Of a DNA stretch of 64,000 nt, positions 43,888-53,235 are shown one piece after another. This DNA is from a bacterium (GTDB lineage: Bacteria > Pseudomonadota > Alphaproteobacteria > Caulobacterales > Caulobacteraceae): contig JAVBXP010000014.1 in assembly GCA_030824495.1 (NCBI GenBank), forward strand, positions 28,817 to 92,816. The letters run 5' to 3'. Under the pieces are notes generated by a model. It had not been told where the DNA came from, ran no database searches, and was given only the letters and a program-made list of their open reading frames with translations. Position 1 is the stretch's first letter. Every line of letters starts with the position of its first letter. The position numbers were made by a program, and so were the translations under genes.

Positions 43888-43916
43888 TCTCCTCTCCCCA
43901 AGGAGAGAGGAGGAGA
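43888..43916. terminator. purine/pyrimidine hairpin between convergent genes
   Basis: TCTCCTCTCC and GGAGAGAGGAGGAGA form an imperfect inverted repeat around CCAA between the GGDEF-EAL gene and the convergent lipoprotein gene. No T-run; could act as a bidirectional 3' end. Confidence 0.4.
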
Positions 43917-43921
43917 GAAGG

Positions 43922-44503
43922 TTAAGGCGTAGGCCGAACGATCCGCGGGCCGAGGTTCTCGATCACCGCGCGAGCGTCGAAGGCGCGGGGATTGTCGGTC
44001 GGCTTGGCTCCGCGCGACATCACGATCTCGGCGCTGGCCTCGTACTTGTCGACGGTGCGGACATCCATGCGGTCGCCCCAGAACGGGCTGCCCCAATAGG
44101 GATCCCAGCTGCGCCAGCCGAAGCCGCCGCCGTAGTAGCGCCAGGACGGCGCCCAGAAGCCGTAGCTGGGTCCGTACCAAGGGCTGTAGAGCGGGTCGCG
44201 TTCGATATAGGTGCGGCGGTCGCGCTCGACATTGCGGTCGGCGATCTCGAACCAGTCGTAGCCTTCCTGCACGGTGAGCTCGGCGGCTCGGAATAGCAGG
44301 AAGCCCTCAACCGTCTCGCGCGAGGTCAGGCTGTTGCCCGCGAAGGTCACCCGGAAACGGTTGGGTTCGATCCGCTGTTCTGAGTAGCCGCCCGACGTGG
44401 CTTGGCCCGGAATGTTCGGTTGATAGGGCGTGGCGGTCGCGCAGGCGCTGACCAGGCCGGCGAGGGCGAGGCTGGCGGCGATGGCGGCGAATTTGCGTGA
44501 CAT
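43922..44503 (-). CDS. CC0125-family putative lipoprotein
   Basis: 193 residues from ATG 44503. Lipobox L-V-S-A-C follows a hydrophobic stretch, so it is a predicted lipoprotein. G-G-Y-S-E-Q-R-I-E-P-N-R-F-R-V-T-F and L-L-F-R-A-A-E-L-T-V-Q-E-G-Y-D-W-F are motifs of the CC0125/CC1285 lipoprotein family of Caulobacterales and relatives; a Tyr/Trp/Gly-rich central region follows. Function unknown. Confidence 0.8.
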   Translation of the reverse strand: MSRKFAAIAASLALAGLVSACATATPYQPNIPGQATSGGYSEQRIEPNRFRVTFAGNSLTSRETVEGFLLFRAAELTVQEGYDWFEIADRNVERDRRTYIERDPLYSPWYGPSYGFWAPSWRYYGGGFGWRSWDPYWGSPFWGDRMDVRTVDKYEASAEIVMSRGAKPTDNPRAFDARAVIENLGPRIVRPTP

Positions 44504-44607
44504 GGCGGTTTTGACCCGAAAGTCCTCGTCCCTCGAGGAAAGGCGACACTTGTGAAGTAACACGTAGGCCTAATTATGGTTGCGCTTGTTCGCCTTCGCC
44601 AGGGTCC

Positions 44608-45237
44608 TCACGCCTTTGTCGCCATCAACATTGCGGCGCTGAGCAACAGCAGGCCGACGGAGATGGAGAAGCCTTTGCGGAAACGGGGCTCGCTCATCCG
44701 CGAGGCGATCGCCGCGCCGCCGATCCCGTAGGCGCTCATGGCCAGGATATCGAGCGTCAGGGTGGCGCAGGCGAAGGCCGCCAATTGGGCCGGCAGCGGC
44801 CGGTTGGGATCGAGGAATGGCGGCAGGACAGCGGTGAAGAACAGGATCGCCTTCGGATTGGCGATCTGCACGGTGAAGCCGTCGAGAAACGCCGACTTGC
44901 CGAGCTTGAAAGCGCCATGGCCCGGCTCGGCGTCCTTCTGGAAGGCTCCCCGCAACGACTTGAACCCCAGCCAGGCGATATAGGCCGCGCCGCCATAGGC
45001 CAGCAGGTGGAAGAACTGCGGAAAGGCCAGGATCAGGGCGCCGAGGCCCAGGGCCGCCGCGCCGAACCACACCAGGGTGGCGCAGTTCATGCCGAGCACG
45101 CCGATCAGGGCCGCGCCCTTGCCGCGCTCAGCGCCCGTGGCGATCGAGAACAGGTTCGCCGGGCCAGGCGTCACGGCCATCACCGCCATGACGCCCAGGA
45201 AGGCAGCGTAGCGGGCGGGATCTATCGGCAGGTCCAT
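44608..45237 (-). CDS. LysE-family translocator
   Basis: 209 residues from ATG 45237, about six membrane helices. T-P-G-P-A-N (near 23-28) followed by G-x-x-x-G, and the N-P-K-A-I-L-F-F-T segment (near 125-133) are the LysE/RhtB signatures. Such proteins export amino acids or their derivatives; substrate unknown. Divergent from the TauE/SafE gene. Confidence 0.9.
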   Translation of the reverse strand: MDLPIDPARYAAFLGVMAVMAVTPGPANLFSIATGAERGKGAALIGVLGMNCATLVWFGAAALGLGALILAFPQFFHLLAYGGAAYIAWLGFKSLRGAFQKDAEPGHGAFKLGKSAFLDGFTVQIANPKAILFFTAVLPPFLDPNRPLPAQLAAFACATLTLDILAMSAYGIGGAAIASRMSEPRFRKGFSISVGLLLLSAAMLMATKA

Positions 45238-45355
45238 AGGGTTCGGCGGGGGCTCGGCAGGGAGGGAAGCGTAGAAATGCTGACGCCGCCCTGAGGTAAT
45301 CCCCATTGCCTCGCTCGGAAAGCTCTGCGACCTGCCAAGCCGATCTGGAGGGACG

Positions 45356-46126
45356 ATGGGTCCGGAATTTTGGCTGTTCGCCGCCGTGGGCTTTGCGGCC
45401 CAACTCGTCGATGGGGCGCTGGGCATGGCCTATGGCGTGGTCTCGACCACGGTGCTGCTGGCCAATGGCGTGCCGCCGGCGACGGCGTCGGCCAGCGTAC
45501 ACGCGGCCAAGGTGTTCACCGGCGCGGCCTCGGCGGTCTCGCATATCGCCCATCGCAATGTCGATTGGCGGCTGTTGGTGCTGCTGGCGGCCGGCGGCAT
45601 GCTGGGCGGCGTGGTTGGCACCTACCTGCTGACCTCAGTGGATGGCGAGCAGATCAAGCCCTTCGTGGTGGCCTGGCTCGGCCTGATGGGCCTGGTGATC
45701 CTCTACCGCGCCTGGAAGGGCGCGCGTCCTAAGCCGTTCTCCTGGAAGGGCCCGTTCCCGCTCGGCTTGGTCGGCGGCTTCTTCGACGCGGTTGGCGGCG
45801 GGGGCTGGGGGCCGGTGGTGACCTCGACCCTGCTGGGATCAGGCGCCGACCCGCGCAAGGCCATCGGCACCACGAACGCGGCCGAGGCCTTCGTGGCGGC
45901 GGCGGTCTCGGCGGCGTTCCTGGCGGCCCTGGTGTCGGGGCATTGGGAAACCGACGACCTCGCCCAGCACCTGTGGTCGGTGCTGGGTCTGATCGCGGGC
46001 GGCGTCGTCGCCGCGCCGCTGGCTGGATGGATGACCAAGGTGCTGCCAATCCGGGCCTTGACCTGGATCGTCGGCGTGGTGGTCACCGGCCTGGCCATCT
46101 GGCAGGCGGTGATCTTGTTCGGCTAG
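45356..46126 (+). CDS. TauE/SafE-family (sulfite exporter-like) membrane protein
   Basis: 256 residues, GGAGGG upstream. Seven to eight hydrophobic segments with the internal repeat typical of the family: F-A-A-Q-L-V-D-G-A-L-G-M-A-Y-G near the start and V-G-G-F-F-D-A-V-G-G-G-G-W-G-P-V in the second half. Relatives transport organosulfonates or sulfite. Substrate not predictable. Convergent with the MAPEG gene. Confidence 0.88.
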   Translation: MGPEFWLFAAVGFAAQLVDGALGMAYGVVSTTVLLANGVPPATASASVHAAKVFTGAASAVSHIAHRNVDWRLLVLLAAGGMLGGVVGTYLLTSVDGEQIKPFVVAWLGLMGLVILYRAWKGARPKPFSWKGPFPLGLVGGFFDAVGGGGWGPVVTSTLLGSGADPRKAIGTTNAAEAFVAAAVSAAFLAALVSGHWETDDLAQHLWSVLGLIAGGVVAAPLAGWMTKVLPIRALTWIVGVVVTGLAIWQAVILFG

Positions 46127-46527
46127 GCGCCGACGACGGCCAGGGTCCACACGATCCGGCCTAGCGCGCCGAACACCAAGATGGCGGTGGCGGCGAGCTG
46201 GATCATGAAGCCGGCTTCGCGCTTCTTGGGGTCGGCCACGTAGCCGAGCGCATAGATGATCCGTCCGACGATCCAGACGAGGCCCAGGGCGGCGGCGAAC
46301 AGGTCGTTCCAGTAGATGGCGAACAGCCACAGCCCGGCCAGGAAGATCGGCAGCCATTCCAAGGTGTTATAGTGGACGCGGATGTGCCGCTCGAGGATCG
46401 GATCCCCGGTCATGGCCGGCGCGGCGACGCCGCTCTTGGCGCGGGCCTGACCGACCCGAACGCCCATCCAGATATAGACGAGAAGCGCGGCGATAGTGAC
46501 CAACGCCACATAGCTGTGTGGTTGCAT
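46123..46527 (-). CDS. MAPEG-family membrane protein
   Basis: 134 residues from ATG 46527, four hydrophobic helices. E-R-H-I-R-V-H-Y-N-T-L-E-W-L-P (near 47-61) is the MAPEG signature region (membrane-associated eicosanoid/glutathione metabolism proteins). Bacterial members may have glutathione transferase activity; no direct evidence here. Overlaps the convergent TauE gene by four bases. Confidence 0.85.
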   Translation of the reverse strand: MQPHSYVALVTIAALLVYIWMGVRVGQARAKSGVAAPAMTGDPILERHIRVHYNTLEWLPIFLAGLWLFAIYWNDLFAAALGLVWIVGRIIYALGYVADPKKREAGFMIQLAATAILVFGALGRIVWTLAVVGA

Positions 46528-46659
46528 GAATTTCCCCCTCAAACGCCCGGCGATCCTGCCGCCGTTGGCGGCGAGCTTGGCATGTGTCGGAGGTTTTGGG
46601 GAACTCCTACGGCGGTGCGAGGCGTTCTACTGCGGTCCACGGAACATTGGAGACCCGCC

Positions 46660-46866
46660 ATGCAGGTCGAATCCGAAGCGATCCGCGAGATCAACTACGA
46701 TGCAGACCGCGCGAAGTTGTTCGTCACGTTCAACGACGGCGACCTCTATGTCTATGTGGGCGTCCCCGGTGAGGTGCACCGGAGTTTTCTGGACGCGGAC
46801 TCCAAAGGCAGGTTCTTCGCCTACGAAATCCGCGACCAGTATCCCTACAACAAGGTGGACGGCTAG
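46660..46866 (+). CDS. KTSC-domain protein
   Basis: 68 residues from ATG 46660 with GGAG seven bases upstream. S-x-x-I-R-E-I-N-Y-D then L-F-V-T-F-N-D-G-D-L-Y-V-Y, V-P and L-D-A-D-S-K-G-R-F-F are the KTSC pattern. KTSC proteins are small and often associated with lysyl-tRNA synthetase or nucleic acids; function is undefined. The longer upstream frame is noncoding. Confidence 0.85.
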   Translation: MQVESEAIREINYDADRAKLFVTFNDGDLYVYVGVPGEVHRSFLDADSKGRFFAYEIRDQYPYNKVDG

Positions 46867-46872
46867 GCCGTC

Positions 46873-48102
46873 CTACTTCGTCCGCTGATCGCGCTTGGCG
46901 GCGACGCGCAGGCGCAGGGCGTTGAGCTTGATGAAGCCGGCGGCGTCGCGGTGGTCGTAGGCGACCTTGCCTTCCTCGAAGGTGACCAGATCCTGGTCGT
47001 ACAGCGAGTAGGGGCTGGTGCGGCCGATGATCGAGACGTTGCCTTTGTAGAGCTTCACCCGCACCTGGCCGGTGACCATGGCCTGGCTGTGGTCGATGGC
47101 GGCCTGCAGCATCTCGCGCTCAGGCGCGAACCAGAAGCCGTTATAGACCAGCGATGCGTACTTCGGCATCAGCTCGTCCTTCAGGTGCATCGAGCCGCGG
47201 TCCAGGGTGATGCTTTCGATACCGCGGTGCGCGGCCAGCAGAATGGTCCCGCCGGGGGTCTCGTAGACACCGCGCGACTTCATGCCGACGAAGCGGTTCT
47301 CGACCAGGTCCAGGCGTCCGACGCCGTTGTCGTGGCCCAGTTGGTTCAGCTTGGTCAGCAAAGTGGCCGGGCTCATCTGCACGCCGTCGATGGCGACGGG
47401 ATCGCCCTTCTCGAAGTCCAGGGTGAAGACGGTCGGCTGATCGGGGGCGTCCTCGGGCGCGATGGTGCGCATGTGGACGAACTCGGGGGCCTCGACCGCC
47501 GGGTCCTCCAGCACCTTACCCTCGGACGAGGAGTGCAGCAGGTTGGCGTCGACGCTGAACGGGGCCTCGCCGCGCTTGTCCTTGGTGATCTGGATTTGGT
47601 GCTTCTCGGCGAACTCCAGCAGCGCTTCGCGGGACTTGAAGTCCCACTCGCGCCAGGGGGCGATCACGTGGATGTCGGGCTCCAGGGCGTAGTAGCCGAG
47701 CTCGAAGCGGACCTGGTCGTTGCCCTTGCCGGTCGCGCCGTGGCTGACGGCGTCGGCGCCGGTCAGGCGGGCGATCTCGATCTGGCGCTTGGCGATCAGC
47801 GGCCGGGCGATCGAGGTGCCCAGCAGGTATTGACCCTCATAGACGGTGTTGGCGCGGAACATCGGGAACACGAAGTCGCGCACGAACTCCTCGCGCACGT
47901 CCTCGATGAAGATGTTCTCCGGCTTCACCCCAGCCGCCAGCGCTTTGGCCCGCGCCGGCTCGATCTCTTCGCCTTGGCCCAGGTCGGCGGTGAAGGTCAC
48001 CACCTCGGCCCCATACTCCGTCTGGAGCCACTTCAGGATGATCGAGGTGTCCAGACCGCCCGAATAGGCCAGGACGACTTTCTTGATCGGGGGCGTGGCC
48101 AT
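46873..48102 (-). CDS. argG: argininosuccinate synthase
   Basis: 409 residues. The N-type ATP pyrophosphatase P-loop A-Y-S-G-G-L-D-T-S (12-20), [15 protein letters not shown] (near 118-132, citrulline and aspartate site) and the C-terminal dimerisation segment are those of ArgG, which joins citrulline and aspartate to argininosuccinate using ATP. Convergent with the KTSC gene, six bases apart. Confidence 0.97.
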   Translation of the reverse strand: MATPPIKKVVLAYSGGLDTSIILKWLQTEYGAEVVTFTADLGQGEEIEPARAKALAAGVKPENIFIEDVREEFVRDFVFPMFRANTVYEGQYLLGTSIARPLIAKRQIEIARLTGADAVSHGATGKGNDQVRFELGYYALEPDIHVIAPWREWDFKSREALLEFAEKHQIQITKDKRGEAPFSVDANLLHSSSEGKVLEDPAVEAPEFVHMRTIAPEDAPDQPTVFTLDFEKGDPVAIDGVQMSPATLLTKLNQLGHDNGVGRLDLVENRFVGMKSRGVYETPGGTILLAAHRGIESITLDRGSMHLKDELMPKYASLVYNGFWFAPEREMLQAAIDHSQAMVTGQVRVKLYKGNVSIIGRTSPYSLYDQDLVTFEEGKVAYDHRDAAGFIKLNALRLRVAAKRDQRTK

Positions 48103-48170
48103 CGGCGGCGTCTTTCGAATGCGGTGGGAGGAGGTTGTCGAGCGCCTTTAAGGGCGCCGACGCGACGGAT

Positions 48171-48515
48171 TCAAGACTTGAGGGCGCCTTCAGCCTGAAG
48201 CGTCGCCATCGCGCCCTTCAGCCATTGCAGTTGAAGCATGGCGATCACGGCGGCCAGGGTGGCGCGCAGGCCAAAGAAGATCACGTCGTAGGCTAACTGG
48301 GTCTGGTGGCGATGGCCCCAGAGCAGCGCCATGCCGAAGAGAAAGGCAAGCACGATGGGCAGCGGCAGGGCGACGTTGCGCGATAGTCGCCAGGAGCCCT
48401 GCATCGGCACCCGGGTGTCGGGCTCCATGCGCATCCAGGCGGTCCGCGTGGCCGAGGCCATGATCGAGAGCGACAGGATCCAGAGAACGTCGGCGGCGAT
48501 GCTGAGAATGGTCAT
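48171..48515 (-). CDS. small membrane protein downstream of kup
   Basis: 114 residues with three hydrophobic segments (about 4-22, 49-66, 77-96). Unrecognised family. Its ATG follows the kup TAG directly with no base between (TAG-ATG at 48518-48513), so it is expected to be translated after the potassium transporter and could be an accessory subunit; this is inference from position only. Confidence 0.7.
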   Translation of the reverse strand: MTILSIAADVLWILSLSIMASATRTAWMRMEPDTRVPMQGSWRLSRNVALPLPIVLAFLFGMALLWGHRHQTQLAYDVIFFGLRATLAAVIAMLQLQWLKGAMATLQAEGALKS

Positions 48516-50435
48516 CTAGACGGTTACCTGCGTGCCCAGCTCCACGACGCGGCCTGGGGGGATCTTGTAGAAGTCGGTGGGATTGGCGGCGTTCTTCATC
48601 AGGAAAATGAAGATCTTGTCCTGCCAGAGCGGCATGCCCGATTGCGCAGACGGCACGATGGAGCGCCTTCCCAAGAAGAAGCTGGTGGCCATGATGTCGA
48701 ACTTCAGCCCGAGCTTGCGGCAAAGGCCCAGGCCCTTGGGAATGTTCGGGCTCTCCATGAAGCCGTACGAGATGTAGACGATCTTGAAGTCGTCATTGAC
48801 CGGCTCTATGCGGATCCGGTCGTTCTCGCGCACCCGCGGGGTCTCGGCGGTCAGCACGGTCAGGATGATGTTCTTCTCGTGCAGCACCTTGTTGTGCTTG
48901 AGATTATGCATCAACGCGACGGGGGCCATGGTCGGGTCGGAGGTCAGGAAGATCGCCGTGCCGGGCGCCCGGTGCGGGGCGCGGGCCTTGAGGATTTCCG
49001 ACAGCTCGACCAGGGGCACGGAGTCGCGCCGGGTCTTGTCCGAGAGGATCTGGGCGCCGCGCGTCCAGGTCCACATGATCAGCACCAGCATCGCGCCCAT
49101 CACCAGCGGCAGCCATGCGCCGTCCGGGATCTTCAGCAGGTTCGAGCCGATGAACACCAGGTCGAGCGATCCGAAGGCGGTGGCGGCCAGCGCAGCTTGC
49201 CAGGTCGGGCGCTTCCACATGTACTTGATGATGACGAAGAACAGCAGGGTGTCGACGAACATCGCGCCGGTGACCGCGATGCCGTAGGCCGCGGCCAGGG
49301 CCGATGAATTCTGGAAGGTGAACAGCAGTATCAGCACGCCGACCATCAGGTAGGTGTTCACCTGCGGCACAAAGATCTGCCCGGCCTGGGTCTCGGAGGT
49401 GCGGCGGATGTCGATGCGCGGCAGCAGGCCTAGCTGCACGGCCTGCTGGGTCATCGAGAAGGCGCCGGTGATCACCGCCTGGCTGGCGATGACGGTGGCG
49501 ACAGTGGCCAGCACAAGCACCGGCCAATAGGCTAGCTCCGGCACCATCGCCCAGAACGGGTTGAAGCGCGCCTCGGGGTGAGCGAGCACATTGGCGCCTT
49601 GGCCGAGATAGCTGACGGCGAGGCAGGGCAGGGCGAAGAACAGCCAGGAAGCCTGGATCGGCTTCTTACCGAAGTGACCCATGTCGGCGTAGAGCGCCTC
49701 GGCCCCGGTCACCGCTAGGAACACGCTGCCGAGGATGACGAAACCAACTAGGCCGTCATTGAGCAGGAAGCGCACGCCGAACCAGGGGTTCAACGCCCGC
49801 AGGATCGACCAGTCGTCGGCGATATGTAGCGCGCCAAGCCCGCCGAGGGTCAGGAACCAGGCGGCCATGATCGGCCCGAACAGCGCGGCCATCCGGTGGG
49901 TGCCGCGCGCTTGGACCATGAACAGCGCCACCAGCACGCCGGCCGCGATCGGGACGAGATAGGGTTGGATGCCTTCCCCGACGCCCGGCGCTTCCTTGAG
50001 CCCCTCGACGGCCGAGAGCACGGAGATCGCCGGGGTGATGATGCCGTCGCCGTAAAACAGCGCCGCGCCGATCACGCCGAGGAAGAAGACCGTCGTCGAG
50101 CGCTTGGGCAGGTGACGCTGGGCCAGGGCCATCAAGGCCAGAGTGCCGCCCTCGCCCTTGTTGTCGGCCCGCATCAGGAAGACGACGTACTTGATGGTGA
50201 CGATCAGGATCAGCGCCCAGATCACCAGCGAGACGACCCCGAGCACGGCCAATTCGCTGGCTCCGCCGGAGCGCGAATGGTGCAGGGCTTCCTTCATCGC
50301 ATAGAGCGGGCTGGTGCCGATATCGCCGAAGACGACGCCAATCGCCCCCAGTGCGAGGGCGCGGAAACTCTCTTGTTTATGGGCGGAGTGAGACTCCTCC
50401 GTCGCCTCCTGGGCGACGCCGGCTGTTTCAGCCAT
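48516..50435 (-). CDS. kup: KUP-family potassium uptake protein
   Basis: 639 residues with about 12 membrane helices followed by a cytoplasmic C-terminal domain (about 490-639). G-V-V-F-G-D-I-G-T-S-P-L-Y and F-Y-G-D-G-I-I-T-P-A-I-S-V-L-S-A-V-E-G are Kup hallmarks. It is a K+/H+ symporter. The coupled 114-aa membrane protein follows. Confidence 0.94.
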   Translation of the reverse strand: MAETAGVAQEATEESHSAHKQESFRALALGAIGVVFGDIGTSPLYAMKEALHHSRSGGASELAVLGVVSLVIWALILIVTIKYVVFLMRADNKGEGGTLALMALAQRHLPKRSTTVFFLGVIGAALFYGDGIITPAISVLSAVEGLKEAPGVGEGIQPYLVPIAAGVLVALFMVQARGTHRMAALFGPIMAAWFLTLGGLGALHIADDWSILRALNPWFGVRFLLNDGLVGFVILGSVFLAVTGAEALYADMGHFGKKPIQASWLFFALPCLAVSYLGQGANVLAHPEARFNPFWAMVPELAYWPVLVLATVATVIASQAVITGAFSMTQQAVQLGLLPRIDIRRTSETQAGQIFVPQVNTYLMVGVLILLFTFQNSSALAAAYGIAVTGAMFVDTLLFFVIIKYMWKRPTWQAALAATAFGSLDLVFIGSNLLKIPDGAWLPLVMGAMLVLIMWTWTRGAQILSDKTRRDSVPLVELSEILKARAPHRAPGTAIFLTSDPTMAPVALMHNLKHNKVLHEKNIILTVLTAETPRVRENDRIRIEPVNDDFKIVYISYGFMESPNIPKGLGLCRKLGLKFDIMATSFFLGRRSIVPSAQSGMPLWQDKIFIFLMKNAANPTDFYKIPPGRVVELGTQVTV

Positions 50436-50530
50436 TCAAAGTCTCCGGGAACATGCGGACAGACGCTCCCCTAGGCGGCCCAAATGCCGCAGCGGCGGGC
50501 GCGATACACCCAATCCGACAACCGTACAAT

Positions 50531-50545
50531 CGTGGCGTCGCCACG
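50531..50545. promoter_or_regulatory. perfect 7-bp inverted repeat in the kup/SDR intergenic region
   Basis: CGTGGCG-T-CGCCACG, a possible operator or hairpin in the 212-base divergent region between kup and the SDR gene. No cognate regulator lies next to it, so its role is unknown. Confidence 0.35.
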
Positions 50546-50647
50546 TCACGCTGGCGCTGAGCACAGAATGACATCTCCGCGCCGGGCGGCTTGACCTTCA
50601 GCAGGCTTTGTCCACCTTCGGCGCAGGTTGCGAACCAAGGGGTTGGA

Positions 50648-51451
50648 ATGGACCGCAAGTTGGCGTTGGTGACGGGGGCCTCGGCCGGGATCGGCGCTGC
50701 TTTCGCCCGCATCTACGCCAGCCATGGCTACGATATCGCCCTGACCGCCCGGCGGACCGATCGCCTGGAGAAGCTGGCCGAGGAAATTCGGCTGCGCCAC
50801 GGGGTCGAGACCCTGACCATCGCCGCGGACCTGGCTGAGCCGGAAAGCCCCGGCGCCATCCTCGATCACCTCACGGCGCATGGGCGAGTGGTCGACGCGC
50901 TCGTCAACAACGCCGGCTACGGCGTGCCCGGCGGCTTCCTGGAGTCTCCTTGGACAACCCATGCGGCGTTTCTGCAGGTGATGCTGACCGCGCCAAGCGA
51001 GCTGGCTCATCGGGTGCTTCCCGGGATGGCGGCGCGCAAGTTCGGCCGGATCGTCAATGTCGCATCTTTGGCGGGCCTCATCCCGGGGTCTCCTGGCGCG
51101 ACACTCTATGGGGCGACCAAGAGCTACATGGTGAAGTTCTCCCAGAGCCTGCATCTGGAGAACCAGGGAACCGGGGTCCATGTCAGCGCCCTGGCGCCGG
51201 GCTTCACCTATTCGGAATTCCACGACGTCAACGACACCCGCGAACAGATCAGCCGCAGCGCGCCGGAGTGGATGTGGCTGGGCGCCGACGAGGTCGCCGC
51301 CGCCGGTTATGAGGCGGCCGAGGCTAATCGTCCGATCTGCGTGCCCGGGGCGCCGAACAAGGCCATCGCGGCGGCGGTCAAGTTGATCCCCGACGAGTGG
51401 GCCTTGGCGCTGATGGCCTCGCAGGGGCCGCGGTTCCGCGGCAAGGTGTGA
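50648..51451 (+). CDS. SDR-family oxidoreductase (short-chain dehydrogenase, DltE-like)
   Basis: 267 residues from ATG 50648, AAGGGG upstream. T-G-A-S-A-G-I-G (9-16), N-N-A-G-Y-G (near 86-91) and Y154-x3-K158. Closest in pattern to the SDR group often annotated as short-chain dehydrogenase with substrate unknown. The C-terminus has an extended tail after W-M-W-L-G-A-D-E-V. Confidence 0.86.
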   Translation: MDRKLALVTGASAGIGAAFARIYASHGYDIALTARRTDRLEKLAEEIRLRHGVETLTIAADLAEPESPGAILDHLTAHGRVVDALVNNAGYGVPGGFLESPWTTHAAFLQVMLTAPSELAHRVLPGMAARKFGRIVNVASLAGLIPGSPGATLYGATKSYMVKFSQSLHLENQGTGVHVSALAPGFTYSEFHDVNDTREQISRSAPEWMWLGADEVAAAGYEAAEANRPICVPGAPNKAIAAAVKLIPDEWALALMASQGPRFRGKV

Positions 51452-51470
51452 CCGCGACGCACTAACCGAT

Positions 51471-51639
51471 GTCATCCCGGAAGCCGCCCCCGGGTCTGGC
51501 CTCTGGCCAGCCCGAGGACAGGCTCCGCGGCTGTCCGGGACCCATGAACACCTGATTATGCATGCTGTGGCGGGGCCCTGCCTTCTTCCGAGGACACGGC
51601 GCGAATGGGTCCCGGTCTTGCTGCGCAAACCGGGATGAC
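51471..51639. repeat. family B palindromic intergenic repeat
   Basis: Begins GTCATCCCGG and ends CCGGGATGAC, an outer inverted repeat, with nested GGGACCCAT/ATGGGTCCC. It lies between the convergent SDR and MarC genes. The GGGACCCATGAACACCTGAT segment recurs inverted in the element at 25995. Confidence 0.7.
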
Positions 51640-51666
51640 ACCCATGTGGGTGGCTTGGCGCCTGGC

Positions 51667-52359
51667 CTACTTCGCGTAGGGCGCGGCGGCTTCGCGCAGG
51701 ATGACCCCGGCCGTCGACTCCGCGATCCCGGCCAGGATGAACTGCACCGCCAGGGCGCAAAGGATCAGGCCGAGGACCCGCACCACGATGGTCAGGCCGA
51801 TGCGGCCGAGCAGCCGGGTGATGATCGGCGTCGCCCAGAAGCAGAGCATGGTGGCCAGGGCCAGGGCGGCGATGACCGCCACGCCGACGGCGGCGCCGGC
51901 CACGCCGAACCGTTTGGCCTCGCTGGCGTAGATGACCACGGTGGAGATCGCGCCGGGGCCGATCAACAGCGGCATGGCGAAGGGCACGATCATCCGCTCG
52001 AACCGGCGGCGCGCATTGGCGCGGCCTTCGAGCGGCGGCCCGGTCTCGTCGGCGGCGTTGGCGAAGGTGGCGGTGAAGTCGTCGCGGGCCATTTCCAGGC
52101 CCAGCAGGAACAGGATCACCCCGCCGGCGATGCGGAAAGCCGGCAGCGAAATCCCGAAGAAGGCCAGCAGCGACAGGCCCGAGAAGTAGAAGAAGGTCAG
52201 GAAGCCGAGGACGAACAGCGCGATATAGACCGCGATTAGCCGGCTATCCTTGCTCTTCACACCGTTGGTGGCGGCGGCGAACAGGGGGACGTTGCCGATC
52301 GGGTCGATCAGGGCGAACAGCGCGACGAAGAAGTTGACGGCGAAGTCCCACTGGCTCAT
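51667..52359 (-). CDS. MarC-family integral membrane protein
   Basis: 230 residues, six hydrophobic segments. F-F-V-A-L-F-A-L-I-D-P-I-G-N-V-P-L-F (near 10-27) and the central P-F-A-M-P-L-L-I-G-P-G-A-I-S are MarC/UPF0056 motifs. Originally linked to multiple antibiotic resistance, this was later discounted; function unknown. Divergent from pyrF. Confidence 0.88.
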   Translation of the reverse strand: MSQWDFAVNFFVALFALIDPIGNVPLFAAATNGVKSKDSRLIAVYIALFVLGFLTFFYFSGLSLLAFFGISLPAFRIAGGVILFLLGLEMARDDFTATFANAADETGPPLEGRANARRRFERMIVPFAMPLLIGPGAISTVVIYASEAKRFGVAGAAVGVAVIAALALATMLCFWATPIITRLLGRIGLTIVVRVLGLILCALAVQFILAGIAESTAGVILREAAAPYAK

Positions 52360-52440
52360 TCAGCGGTCTTAGCCCAATTCGAAGCGCCCGCCGACCTCTC
52401 GCGAGAGGGCGCCCGCGCGCCTGCCTGAAAGGATTTCGCC

Positions 52441-53154
52441 ATGGCCCTCGCCCCTGCCGCCGTGCTGGCCGATCCGCGTCTGATCGTGCCCTTGGACGTT
52501 CCGACTGTCGAGGAGGCGCGCGCCATGGTCGCGTCCATCGGCGACGGAGCCAGTTTCTACAAGGTCGGGCTGGAACTGTTCGCCACCGGCGACGGCATGG
52601 TCCTGGCCCGCGAGCTGAAGGCCCAGGGCAAGCAGGTGTTCCTGGACTGGAAGCTGCATGACATCGGCACCACGGTGCAGCGCGCCGCCAGCGTTTTGGC
52701 CGATGTCGGCTGCGATTTCCTGACGGTCCATGCCGAGCCGCAGGTGCTGGCCGCCGCGGTGCGCGGCAAGGGGCGCTCGAACCTGAAAATCCTCGGGGTC
52801 ACGGTGCTGACCAGCCTGAACGACGCCGACCTGATCGAGATGGGTTTCACCGAGACGGCCCGCGCGCTCGTGGAGCGTCGCATCCACCACGCCATTGCGG
52901 CCGGCGCCGACGGTGTGATCGCCAGCCCGCATGAGGCGGCCCTAGCCCGCCAGATCGGCGGCAAGGATTTCCTGGTGGTGACGCCCGGCGTGCGCCCCGA
53001 GTGGTCGGCCAAGAACGATCAGGCCCGCGCCGCAACTCCGGCAGACGCCTTGCGCGCCGGCGCCAGCCACATCGTCTGCGGCCGTCCGATCACCGCCGCC
53101 AACGATCCGCGCGAAGCCGCCCAGCGGGTGGCTGCGGAAATGTTTGGGATTTGA
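52441..53154 (+). CDS. pyrF: orotidine-5'-phosphate decarboxylase
   Basis: 237 residues, AAGGA upstream. The catalytic D-x-K-x-x-D-I motif is L-D-W-K-L-H-D-I (D69, K71, D74), and T-P-G-V-R-P supplies the phosphate loop near 180. It decarboxylates OMP to UMP in pyrimidine synthesis. Family A repeat copy 3 follows the gene. Confidence 0.96.
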   Translation: MALAPAAVLADPRLIVPLDVPTVEEARAMVASIGDGASFYKVGLELFATGDGMVLARELKAQGKQVFLDWKLHDIGTTVQRAASVLADVGCDFLTVHAEPQVLAAAVRGKGRSNLKILGVTVLTSLNDADLIEMGFTETARALVERRIHHAIAAGADGVIASPHEAALARQIGGKDFLVVTPGVRPEWSAKNDQARAATPADALRAGASHIVCGRPITAANDPREAAQRVAAEMFGI

Positions 53155-53165
53155 TCCCTACCGCT

Positions 53166-53210
53166 CGTCATCCTCCGGGCTCGCGAAGCGAGATCCGGGG
53201 GACCCAAACG
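53166..53210. repeat. family A palindromic repeat, half copy (copy 3)
   Basis: Only the left arm is present: CGTCATCC, then a GGCTCGC-GAA-GCGAG hairpin and GGGGGACCCAAACGGCC. The core GCCTAGCCAGTTCTGGAACG follows, and then the convergent sdhAF4-like gene begins, so the right arm is missing. Confidence 0.7.
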
Positions 53211-53235
53211 GCCTAGCCAGTTCTGGAACGAGCAA

